Shown: in pieces, positions 5,906 to 12,486 of the stretch
Layout: the number at the start of each line of letters is the position of its first letter
Numbering within the stretch: the first letter of the stretch is position 1
Source of the DNA: UBA11650 sp963997925
GTDB taxonomy: Bacteria > Chloroflexota > Dehalococcoidia > Lucifugimonadales > UBA3495
Assembly (NCBI GenBank): GCA_963997925.1
Contig: CAXEOX010000071.1
Location: forward strand, 1-15,855
Length of the DNA stretch: 15,855 nt
Direction of reading: 5' to 3'
Position numbers and translations under genes: made by a program
The notes under the pieces: model-generated
Database searches by the model: none
Seen by the model: only the letters and a program-made list of their open reading frames with translations
Told to the model about the DNA's origin: nothing

Positions 5906-6949
5906 CTAGCGGGCCACACTGCTCTGATGCCGGGGCAGGCACTTGCGCGCCACCAATTCCTCGGCGATCTGTATCGAGTTAAGGGCTGCGCCTTTGCGCA
6001 GGTTGTCCGACACCACCCACATGACCAGCCCGTTGGGGTGGGACGCGTCCCGGCGGATACGCCCAACAAAAACATCGTCGGCTCCGGCGACGTCCTTGGG
6101 CATGGGGTATTGGGCGCGGGAGGGATCGTCCAAGACGGTTACGCCCGGAGTGGCCTCCAATATCTCTCGAGCTTCTTCCGGAGACATGGGACGCTCAAAC
6201 TCCAGGTGCACTGCGGCGCTGTGAGATACGTAGACGGGGACGCGCACGCAGGTGGCGGATATCGCGATGTCCGGTGCGTGCATAATCTTGCGGGTTTCCT
6301 GCATCATCTTTCGTTCTTCGTTGGTGTAGCCGTCGTCGAGGAAGCGATCGATGTGCGGGAAAACGTTAAAGGCTATCTGCTGATCCAGTGCTTCCGCTTG
6401 AACCTTCTCCTTGCCTTCCAGAAGTTGGCGGGACTGACTCTCCAACTCCGTCATCGCTGCGCCCCCGGCCCCGGACACCGACTGATAGGTGTCGGCGACG
6501 ATACGCAATATGGAATTCTCACGTCGCAGGGGATGGCACAACATGACTATAGGGGTGGTAGAGCAGTTGGGGATAGCAGTAATGCCCTGATGCCATTCCA
6601 CGTCCTCTCCGTTGACCTCAGGTACCACCAGAGGGACGGTATTATCCATGCGGAAGGCGGAACTGTCGTCGATGACCACCGCTCCGGCAGCAACAGCCAT
6701 GGGGGCGAACTTAAGGCTCATCTCAGTACTGACGGATATGAAGGCGATGTCCACGCCCTGGAAAGAGGCTTCGGTGGTCTCTTCCACCACGATGTCGCGT
6801 CCACCGACGGTGAGCACCTTGCCCGCCGAGCGGCTGGAAGCTAACGCTTTGATGTTGGGAAGTTGGGGCAATCGGGATTCGACGATGCGGAGAAACTCGG
6901 TCCCCACGGCTCCGGTAACCCCGACGACTGCTATGGTAAGTTCGTGCAC
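5906..6949 (-). CDS. asd: Aspartate-semialdehyde dehydrogenase
   Basis: NADP-dependent enzyme reducing L-4-aspartyl phosphate to aspartate semialdehyde, the substrate of the neighbouring DapA. The 347 residues are typical. The dinucleotide-binding loop GVTGAVG is at 10-16, and SSAFRM at 96-101 precedes the phosphate site. The nucleophile is Cys129 in IPNCSTTP; Gln156 is in DTYQSVSGAG; Arg236 and His243 are in RVPVYVSHS, where most relatives have Gly before the His. The start codon is GTG at 6949, with GAGGG about seven bases upstream. It sits 104 bases after dapB; a minus-strand TATATT (7005-7010) in that gap could be an internal -10, but no -35 accompanies it. No aspartokinase gene is in the window. 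Confidence 0.96.
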   Translation of the reverse strand: MHELTIAVVGVTGAVGTEFLRIVESRLPQLPNIKALASSRSAGKVLTVGGRDIVVEETTEASFQGVDIAFISVSTEMSLKFAPMAVAAGAVVIDDSSAFRMDNTVPLVVPEVNGEDVEWHQGITAIPNCSTTPIVMLCHPLRRENSILRIVADTYQSVSGAGGAAMTELESQSRQLLEGKEKVQAEALDQQIAFNVFPHIDRFLDDGYTNEERKMMQETRKIMHAPDIAISATCVRVPVYVSHSAAVHLEFERPMSPEEAREILEATPGVTVLDDPSRAQYPMPKDVAGADDVFVGRIRRDASHPNGLVMWVVSDNLRKGAALNSIQIAEELVARKCLPRHQSSVAR

Positions 6950-7053
6950 CGTTGACCCTCTGGAATGAAGATTAGTTCGGCCACCATTGTGATTCAGGCA
7001 CGGGAATATAGGCGGTCAGATTCGAGTGTAGTCTGGCTTTTCCCAGGCCTTGG

Positions 7054-7842
7054 CTAGAGGCCTAAAATGTTTTCCAAGCCTACCACAAGACCTCGCCGAT
7101 TCACAACTTCACGGATGCAGCGCACCACGCCCGGCATATAGCAGTCCCGGCCCAGAGTATCATGCCTCAGAGTCACTGTCTGGCCCAAAGCCCCCAGAAT
7201 CACTTCGTGGTGGGCACTACGGCCCGGCATACGGATGCTATGGATCGTCACACCGTTGTATTCGCCGCCTCGAGTGCCGGGCATGTTCTCGCGCTCGGTG
7301 ACGTTCCGAGTGAACTGCCTCTTGTCCCCGATGCTCTTGGCCAGGTTCATGGCGAATCCCGATGGGGCATCGATCTTGGCTTCGTGGTGGGATTCGATTA
7401 TGTCCACATAATCGAAGTACTCAACAGCTTGCTCCACCAACCGCTTCAGGACCACCGCGCCCAGGGCGAAGTTAGGAGCGACAATCACCCCGATATTCTT
7501 GTCGTTGGCCACTGCGTCAAGTTGCTTGAAGTTATCGTCGGTTAAGCCGCTGGCGCCCAATACCAGATTCACTGACATACCCGCCGCCATCAAGGAAGCC
7601 TCCATGGAGGCTGTTGCGTTGGTGAAGTCCACCAACACATCGGGCGTCGTCTCTTTCAGCAACTCTTCCAGGTTGGTGGAAAGAGGCACGCTAGAGCCAT
7701 CGGTCAGGGGTAAGATGGAGCCTCTAGGCGTATGGCAAGTAGCGCCGACCAGCGTCAGGTCATCCTCACGGCATACCGCTGCGACGGTTTCAACGCCCAT
7801 CTTTCCGGTAGCGCCATTGACTACTACTCGAATCGGCGCCAT
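7054..7842 (-). CDS. dapB: 4-hydroxy-tetrahydrodipicolinate reductase
   Basis: Reduces the DapA product with NAD(P)H to tetrahydrodipicolinate. The 262 residues match the family. The N-terminal nucleotide-binding loop is NGATGKMG (9-16). GASG at 96-99 and APNFALG at 122-128 line the cofactor/substrate cleft. The catalytic block ESHHEAKIDAPSG holds His152 and Lys156, the counterparts of E. coli His159 and Lys163. SGFA replaces the more usual SGTA after the DAP motif. The start at 7842 has GGAGG five bases upstream. It is the first gene of the dapB-asd-dapA run and starts just downstream of the pnp terminator. I see no lysine riboswitch; the 77 bases between terminator and start are too short for one. 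A weak TGaTAACAT extended -10 at about 7883-7891 may be the promoter. Confidence 0.96.
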   Translation of the reverse strand: MAPIRVVVNGATGKMGVETVAAVCREDDLTLVGATCHTPRGSILPLTDGSSVPLSTNLEELLKETTPDVLVDFTNATASMEASLMAAGMSVNLVLGASGLTDDNFKQLDAVANDKNIGVIVAPNFALGAVVLKRLVEQAVEYFDYVDIIESHHEAKIDAPSGFAMNLAKSIGDKRQFTRNVTERENMPGTRGGEYNGVTIHSIRMPGRSAHHEVILGALGQTVTLRHDTLGRDCYMPGVVRCIREVVNRRGLVVGLENILGL

Positions 7843-7910
7843 GACGACCTCCCTAAGTAAACATGCTTGAGCCTAGCTCGTTCCGATGTTATCACGGTCG
7901 AGAAAACCGG

Positions 7911-7947
7911 AAAAGTAAAACCCGGACCCGATATATCGGGTCCGGGT
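7911..7947 (-). terminator. Intrinsic terminator of rpsO-pnp (perfect 28-nt palindrome)
   Basis: Positions 7920-7947 are perfectly self-complementary: ACCCGGACCCGA and TCGGGTCCGGGT around the central TATA. On the minus strand the hairpin is followed by TTTTACTTTT (7911-7920), giving a textbook terminator 52 bases after the pnp stop. On the plus strand no T-run follows, so it acts only on minus-strand transcripts. Confidence 0.9.
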
Positions 7948-7998
7948 ATCTATAGCTAAGATCTATATGTCCCGGCCCTTGCCGAGCCGGTGGTTAGA

Positions 7999-10269
7999 CT
8001 ATCGGCCTGGACCGCCGCCCGGCCTAGGTCCACGATTTGGACCGCCGGGGCCGCCCGGACCACCTGGTCCGCCGGGACGTCGATTGCGGTCTTGAGGACC
8101 ACGTCCGCCACCGCCACCGAATCCACCTGGCCTCTGCGGACCTCGGTTGAACCCGCCAGCCGGCGCAGGCTGGCGCGGAGGAGGCGTAACCGGGTTGCCG
8201 TCGTCGCCGAACAGCGCGCGGCGGGAGAGATTGATTCTGCCTTGAGAGTCGATCTCTTGAATCATCACCGTGATTTCTTGGCCGACCTCTGCTTCGTTCT
8301 CGATATCGCCCAAGTCTCCGGACCGGACTAGACCGTCACGTCCCGGCAACAACTCGACAAACACGCCGAAGCTGGTTAGCCGGACAATCTTACCGGTGAA
8401 GATGTCTCCAACCTGCAACTCCCTGGTTAGGGCGTCCACCTTTGAGCGGGCTTGTTGCAGCTTGGCGGAGTCGGACCCACCGATGGTGACGGAGCCGTCG
8501 TCCTGCACATCGATGGAGGTGCCGGTCTCTTCGGAGATTGCCCGGATTATCCGGCCGCCGGGGCCGATGAGGGCACCGATCTTGTCGACGGGAATCTTCA
8601 GCCGGACCATCTTGGGAGCGAATTCGCTGACATCGTCCCTAGACTCGGTCATTACTTCGTTCATCTTGCCCAGAATATGAAGCCGGCCCACCCGTGCCTG
8701 TTCCAATGCTTGACCGAGCATATCCACGGTCAAACCCTTGATTTTCACGTCCATCTGTAGTGCGTTCACACCTTCTGCCGAGCCCGCCACCTTGAAGTCC
8801 ATGTCTCCCAGGAAGTCTTCTACTCCCTGAATGTCACTCAGGATGGCCTGCTGGCCGTTCTCACCAACTACCAACCCCATGGCTATACCGGCCACGCTCT
8901 TCTTTATGGGCACACCGGCATCCATCAAGGCCAAGATGGTTCCACAGACGCTGGCCATTGAGGTGCTGCCGTTGGAACTGAGAACCTCTGAGACCACCCT
9001 GATGGTATAAGGGAAATCTTCCTCGGAGGGCAGGACCGGCAGAACCGCCCGCTCCGCCAGAGCGCCGTGTCCAATCTCGCGGCGTCCCGGCGACATGACG
9101 CGCCTGGCCTCACCGGTGGAGAAGGAGGGGAAGTTGTAGTGGTGCATGAACCGTTTCTTATCGTCGGGGCCCACGGTGTCCAAAACCTGCTTCATGCTCA
9201 GGGAGGCCAGGGTAACTATGGAGAGGACCTGGGTTATCCCCCTGGTGAACAGGCCCGTGCCGTGGGTGCGAGGCAATAGACCTACCTCACATGAGATGGG
9301 CCGAATCTCGTCGGTAGCGCGGCCGTCGGGGCGAATGCCCTGCTCCAGGATGCGGCGGCGCACCTCATACTTCAATACGGCCTTGAAGCCTTCCTTTATC
9401 TTCTGAGAGGTGTAATCCTCAGCCAATTGTTCCAGAACTTCGCCTTCTATGCGGTTCTCCCCTTCTTCCAGAACCATCTTGTCGGGATTGCCCTCGAGCA
9501 AAGAGGCCAAGCGCCCATCCACGATGCCTTGGATGCGGGTTTCCAATCGTTGAGCGTCGTCCGTATCAACACTAACCTCGACCTTCGTGTTACCTGCCTG
9601 GCTAACCAGGTCATTTATCATGGCGATGGTTTCTTGGTTGGCGTCGTTGGCCCGCCGGATGCACTCCAGGATCGTCTCCTCCGACACTTCCTCGGAGCCG
9701 GACTCAATCATCATGATGGCATCCGGGGTACTGGACAGGACCAAGCTCAGTTGGCTGTCGGCAATCTCTTGGTAGGTTGGGTTAACGATGTACTCGCCGT
9801 CTTTGTAGGCGACACGGGATGAACCGACGGGTCCCGCGAAGGGAATCTTGGACATGGACAATGCCGCAGAGGCGCCGACCATGGCCAATATGTCCTGGGG
9901 ATGCTGCTGGTCAGCCGAAAGCACGGTGACGGTTATCTGGATGTCGTTGAAGAGGCCTTTGGGAAACAACGGGCGTATCGACCGGTCTATCAAGCGGGAA
10001 GTAAGGATGCCTTCCTGTCCAGGGCGTCCCTCACGGCGGAAAAAGCTGCCGGGAATCTTACCTGCGGAGTAAAGCCTCTCCTCAAAATCGACGGTCAGCG
10101 GCAGAAAGTCCATCTCGGCTGACCGAGGGTTCTCGGACATCACTGCGGTTACGAGTACGATGGAATCACCGTACCTGACTGTTACCGATCCGTGGGCTTG
10201 ACCGGCTAGTTTGCCGGTTTCGATGATTAGTTTTTCGCGCCCAATGGCGCGTTCGAGTGTAGTGGGCAT
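7999..10269 (-). CDS. pnp: Polyribonucleotide nucleotidyltransferase (PNPase) with Gly/Pro/Arg-rich tail
   Basis: Phosphorolytic 3'-5' exoribonuclease, a trimer acting in mRNA decay and tRNA trimming. The 756 residues are somewhat longer than the usual 700-720. Order: RNase PH-like domain 1 (about 12-145), helical linker (about 240-320) and RNase PH-like domain 2 (about 325-540), which carries SNGSTSMASVCG and the metal-binding Asp485 and Asp491 in EDFLGDMDFKVAG. A KH domain follows (about 553-612, IGALIGPGGRIIRAI), then an S1 domain (about 618-686, GDIFTGKIVRLTSFGVFVEL). Residues 688-756 are a low-complexity tail of PPP, RGP, GGFGGGGGRG and repeated GGP. The start at 10269 fits the family N terminus, although the nearest Shine-Dalgarno (AGGT) is about 15 bases away. 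It lies behind rpsO with a 92-base gap holding a hairpin. Confidence 0.97.
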   Translation of the reverse strand: MPTTLERAIGREKLIIETGKLAGQAHGSVTVRYGDSIVLVTAVMSENPRSAEMDFLPLTVDFEERLYSAGKIPGSFFRREGRPGQEGILTSRLIDRSIRPLFPKGLFNDIQITVTVLSADQQHPQDILAMVGASAALSMSKIPFAGPVGSSRVAYKDGEYIVNPTYQEIADSQLSLVLSSTPDAIMMIESGSEEVSEETILECIRRANDANQETIAMINDLVSQAGNTKVEVSVDTDDAQRLETRIQGIVDGRLASLLEGNPDKMVLEEGENRIEGEVLEQLAEDYTSQKIKEGFKAVLKYEVRRRILEQGIRPDGRATDEIRPISCEVGLLPRTHGTGLFTRGITQVLSIVTLASLSMKQVLDTVGPDDKKRFMHHYNFPSFSTGEARRVMSPGRREIGHGALAERAVLPVLPSEEDFPYTIRVVSEVLSSNGSTSMASVCGTILALMDAGVPIKKSVAGIAMGLVVGENGQQAILSDIQGVEDFLGDMDFKVAGSAEGVNALQMDVKIKGLTVDMLGQALEQARVGRLHILGKMNEVMTESRDDVSEFAPKMVRLKIPVDKIGALIGPGGRIIRAISEETGTSIDVQDDGSVTIGGSDSAKLQQARSKVDALTRELQVGDIFTGKIVRLTSFGVFVELLPGRDGLVRSGDLGDIENEAEVGQEITVMIQEIDSQGRINLSRRALFGDDGNPVTPPPRQPAPAGGFNRGPQRPGGFGGGGGRGPQDRNRRPGGPGGPGGPGGPNRGPRPGGGPGR

Positions 10270-10321
10270 AATAATAGTTAAAAGACCTCGCTTAAATGAG
10301 TAAGGACGGTGGCCAGAAGCG

Positions 10322-10349
10322 AAACAACACCCTGGGCAGGGTGTTGTTT
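10322..10349 (-). promoter_or_regulatory. rpsO-pnp intergenic hairpin (attenuator or processing site)
   Basis: AAACAACACCCT (10322-10333) and AGGGTGTTGTTT (10338-10349) form a perfect 12-bp stem with a 4-base loop, starting 13 bases after the rpsO stop. On the minus strand the 3' arm ends GTTGTTT and continues CGCTT, so the U-run is short. It looks like a leaky terminator or RNase III-type stem. In E. coli the same interval has a partial terminator and the PNPase-controlled processing stem. Confidence 0.7.
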
Positions 10350-10361
10350 AGAGCGGAATAT

Positions 10362-10628
10362 CTAGCGGCGCAAACCAAGTCGGCTTATCAGCGTTTGATA
10401 TCGTCCAACATCTTCTTTAGTGAGGTAGTTCAGGAGACGCCGCCGTTTGGACACCAGGGTAACCAATCCGCGTCGGGAATGAACGTCCTTTTTGTGGACT
10501 CGCAGATGTCCGGTCAACTGATGGATTCGTGCGGTGAGAATCGCGACCTGTAATTCCGTGGAGCCGGAGTCGGTGTGGTGGAGTTGGTAGTCCTGAGTGA
10601 CTTGCGCTCTGATTTCGGCGTCTAGCAT
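10362..10628 (-). CDS. rpsO: 30S ribosomal protein S15
   Basis: Primary 16S rRNA-binding protein of the small-subunit platform. The 88 residues are of standard length. The family signature is intact: HHTDSGSTELQVAILTARI at about 17-35, then HLRVHKKDVHSRRGL (41-55), the rRNA-contacting loop with Asp48 and Ser51, and the end block KRRRLLNYL ... RYQTLISRLGLRR. The start at 10628 gives the full S15 N terminus; AAGGG lies about 12 bases upstream, a long spacing. It is the first gene of rpsO-pnp, with an extended -10 promoter about 45 bases upstream. S15 autoregulation through its leader is common, but no pseudoknot was traced here. Confidence 0.98.
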   Translation of the reverse strand: MLDAEIRAQVTQDYQLHHTDSGSTELQVAILTARIHQLTGHLRVHKKDVHSRRGLVTLVSKRRRLLNYLTKEDVGRYQTLISRLGLRR

Positions 10629-10670
10629 TCGCTTTGTATGCCCTTCGTCCTTCTCTTCTTATTGCCCTGA

Positions 10671-10700
10671 ATTATAGCACGGCTGCGACTATTGCCGCAA
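10671..10700 (-). promoter_or_regulatory. Promoter of rpsO-pnp
   Basis: On the minus strand a consensus -10 TATAAT (10671-10676) is preceded by TGC, making an extended -10 (TGcTATAAT). A partial -35, TTGCGG (10695-10700), is 18 bases away. The start site would be near 10664, giving a leader of about 36 bases before rpsO. Confidence 0.78.
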
Positions 10701-10718
10701 TGCAGGCAGGCCGAATAT

Positions 10719-10760
10719 GCCCTCACCCCCGGCCCCTCTCCCGGATGGCGAGGGGTGCCC
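10719..10760. repeat. Dispersed intergenic repeat (CCCTCACCCC...CCCCTCTCCC type)
   Basis: CCCTCACCCCCGGCCCCTCT and the following CCCGGATGGCGAGGGG resemble a palindromic C-rich element that I know from intergenic regions of many bacteria. CCCCTC (10733-10738) pairs with GAGGGG (10750-10755). It lies between the divergent rpsO and cyclo-ligase promoters. Only one copy is in the window, so its repeat status rests on prior knowledge. Confidence 0.5.
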
Positions 10761-10787
10761 CAGCATGATTGGAGCATGTGGTCTGGC

Positions 10788-10796
10788 TGATACAAT
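10788..10796 (+). promoter_or_regulatory. Extended -10 promoter for the cyclo-ligase gene
   Basis: TGaTACAAT is an extended -10 with five of six consensus bases; TTGGAG (10769-10774) is a weak -35 at 16 bases. Transcription would begin near 10803, about 23 bases before the ATG at 10826. This supports the shorter start. Confidence 0.55.
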
Positions 10797-10825
10797 ACCC
10801 GACACTTGAGGATAGGGTGTTGAAG

Positions 10826-11542
10826 ATGCGAGATAAGGATACGATTCGCCAAGAGGTCTGGTCGGCCATGCTGACGGAAGGCGCATACAAGGGGGGGCGC
10901 AGTATATATGACCGGATCCCCGACTTCCACGGCAATCAGGAGGCGGCGGAGCGGGTGTTCGAGTTGCAGGCGTGGCAATCAGCTCGTGTCGTGAAAAGTA
11001 ATCCGGATCTCCCCCAAAGGCCTCTGCGCCGGCGTGCTCTGGAAGAGGGGAAGATAGTCTACATGGCGGTGCCAAGGCTTCGTGAGGCGCAATGCTTCGT
11101 AGAGTTGGATCCGTCGGTGCTGCAGGTATCACCGGTGGGCGCTTCCACCATCGCCGGAGCTTTCCGCCACGGGAGACTGGTAACGATCGAAGAGATGCGC
11201 CCTGTGGATTTCGTGGTCTCAGGCTCAGTGGCCGTGAACCGGGGCGGCACCCGCATCGGCAAGGGAGGCGGGTATGCCGACCTGGAATTCGGGCTGGCGA
11301 TGGCCGCCGGGATAGTTGGGCCGGACACGCCGGTAGTCACCACCGTCCACCCAGTACAGCTGCTTGATGAAGAACTACCTTGGACGCATCACGACGTACC
11401 ATTGAGCTACATCGCGACTCCCCACGAAACAATCTTATGCGACGGGGAGTTTCCCCGTCCTGTAGGCATCTATTGGGAAGACCTGGGCCAGTCAAAGATC
11501 GACGAGATTCCCGTTCTGATAAAGCTTCAGGCCCTGCGGTAA
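10826..11542 (+). CDS. 5-formyltetrahydrofolate cyclo-ligase family protein
   Basis: Member of the 5-FTHF cyclo-ligase (methenyl-THF synthetase) fold, which converts 5-formyl-THF and ATP to 5,10-methenyl-THF in the cytosol. The 238 residues are longer than the classical 180-200-residue enzymes and resemble the extended branch common in archaea and Chloroflexota. Seen are SNPDLPQRPLRRRAL (58-72), GKIVYMAVPRL (75-85), and the loop RIGKGGGYADLE (143-154), the counterpart of the GxGxGYYD phosphate loop with Ala in place of the second Tyr. TTVHPVQL (172-179) and the end EIPVLIKLQALR follow. The start at 10826 has AGGG eight bases upstream and sits just after the promoter; an ATG at 10769 precedes the promoter and is rejected. 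Catalytic activity on 5-formyl-THF is inferred. A diverged copy of its C terminus lies at 12342-12431. Confidence 0.85.
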   Translation: MRDKDTIRQEVWSAMLTEGAYKGGRSIYDRIPDFHGNQEAAERVFELQAWQSARVVKSNPDLPQRPLRRRALEEGKIVYMAVPRLREAQCFVELDPSVLQVSPVGASTIAGAFRHGRLVTIEEMRPVDFVVSGSVAVNRGGTRIGKGGGYADLEFGLAMAAGIVGPDTPVVTTVHPVQLLDEELPWTHHDVPLSYIATPHETILCDGEFPRPVGIYWEDLGQSKIDEIPVLIKLQALR

Positions 11543-11570
11543 CATTCGCCAAAGCCGCTAAACAGTCAAG

Positions 11571-11617
11571 GGTAGCCACCACACGGGGGCATCGCAAAAC
11601 CGTGCCAAGTGGCTGCC
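11571..11617 (+). other. Two-tier stem-loop after the cyclo-ligase gene
   Basis: GGTAGCCAC (11571-11579) pairs with GTGGCTGCC (11609-11617), nine pairs with one G-U. Inside it CACGG (11582-11586) pairs with CCGTG (11600-11604). No U-run follows, so it is not a classical intrinsic terminator. It lies 28 bases after the stop and may protect or process the mRNA 3' end. Confidence 0.4.
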
Positions 11618-11642
11618 ATACCTATATTACTTGTGGTAACTG

Positions 11643-11672
11643 TTGACCGGAATGACTTGGCATAACTAAACT
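11643..11672 (+). promoter_or_regulatory. Possible promoter for the DUF1326 gene
   Basis: TTGACC (11643-11648), five of six -35 bases, is 18 bases from TAAACT (11667-11672), four of six -10 bases. A start near 11679 would leave a 33-base leader with a good ribosome site before the ATG at 11712. Confidence 0.5.
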
Positions 11673-11711
11673 CGGCGTGCCGAAGTCTTATCTCCTGCGG
11701 AGGGTTGAGCC

Positions 11712-12311
11712 ATGACGACGAGCAATTGGTCCCTCAAGGGCGACTACTTTGAGAACTGCAACTGTGTGGGGCTGTGTCCATGCCCGTTCGGAGGCGACCC
11801 CGCAGAGGGACATTGCGATGTGGGCTTCGCCTTTCACGTCGATGAGGGCGCGTTCGACGGCGTCGCTCTCGATGGGTTGAACTTGGCAGCAGTGTTCTAC
11901 ACCCCTGGAAGCATGCCTGATGGGAACTGGATCGGCGCGGCGTACGTTGACGAGCGGGCAAGTCCACAGCAACAAGAGGCGTTAGGCGAAATTATGTCGG
12001 GTAAGTTCGGCGGGCCCTTCGAAAGATTTATGCGCCTTACAGCAGACTTCAAGGGGATCAAGTACGTCCCTATCGAATACAAGACCGAAGGACGCACTCG
12101 CAGTGTATCCATACCTCAGGTTATGGACTTCAACGTCGAGGGCTTCATCCAGCCCGGTCAGACGGAACCGGTCAACGTGGAGAACATGGGCACTTGGAGA
12201 ATCGGGCCGGTAACCGTAGCCAGGGGTACGCAAAGCACGTATGTTGACCATGGTATGAACTGGGACAACACTGGGAAGGTCGGCTATTATGGACGTTTCG
12301 AGAGGCCGTAA
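11712..12311 (+). CDS. DUF1326 domain protein with clustered cysteines
   Basis: The family is recognised from its N-terminal signature W-x-L-x-G-x-Y-x-E-x-C-x-C-x3-C-x-C. Here WSLKGDYFENCNCVGLCPCP gives Cys16, Cys18, Cys22 and Cys24, with His34 and Cys35 following in EGHCD. The spacing suggests metal binding or a redox role, but the biochemical function is not established. The 199 residues are typical. There is no signal peptide or membrane helix, so it is probably cytosolic. The remaining sequence looks like a beta-rich single domain, with MPDGNWIGAAYVDERAS and GKFGGPFERFMRL in the middle and VARGTQSTYVDHGMNWDNTG near the end. The start has GGAGGG seven bases upstream. In many genomes the partner is a DUF2182 membrane protein; none is here. 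It has its own likely promoter and is followed by a cyclo-ligase C-terminal remnant in the same frame. Confidence 0.88.
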   Translation: MTTSNWSLKGDYFENCNCVGLCPCPFGGDPAEGHCDVGFAFHVDEGAFDGVALDGLNLAAVFYTPGSMPDGNWIGAAYVDERASPQQQEALGEIMSGKFGGPFERFMRLTADFKGIKYVPIEYKTEGRTRSVSIPQVMDFNVEGFIQPGQTEPVNVENMGTWRIGPVTVARGTQSTYVDHGMNWDNTGKVGYYGRFERP

Positions 12312-12341
12312 CCCTGCCGGAGCCAATGAACCGGCGAGTTG

Positions 12342-12431
12342 CTCAGTCCGATCGCCGCCTACCGCGAGGATCTGGACGAGTTCGAGATTGCTGAAATCCC
12401 AGTGCTACTAAAGCTTCAGGTCCAGCGGTAG
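12342..12431 (+). pseudogene. Remnant of a second cyclo-ligase C terminus
   Basis: In the frame ending with TAG at 12429 the sequence reads LSPIAAYREDLDEF, then EIAEIPVLLKLQVQR. Aligned with the end of the intact cyclo-ligase (YWEDLGQSKIDEIPVLIKLQALR), 14 of the last 23 residues are identical and the stop falls at the same place. Many third codon positions differ, so this is an old paralogue shaped by selection, not a fresh duplicate. An in-frame TGA at 12327 and the DUF1326 stop at 12309 cut it off upstream, and no start or ribosome site is evident. The rest of the gene is absent, apparently replaced by or lost with the DUF1326 segment. Confidence 0.75.
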
Positions 12432-12486
12432 AACACCCGGAGCCAGACCGCGTTGCCCATCGAACATCAAGACCGGATCTAGGCAA

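Noticed and set aside
5927..6844. 305-codon plus-strand open frame antisense to asd
   Set aside because: Its product has no recognisable family pattern and is explained as a shadow of the well-supported asd gene in G+C-rich codons.
10769..10825. 19-codon N-terminal extension of the cyclo-ligase
   Set aside because: It includes the TGaTACAAT promoter element and begins at the edge of a dispersed repeat; the ATG at 10826 has a better ribosome site.
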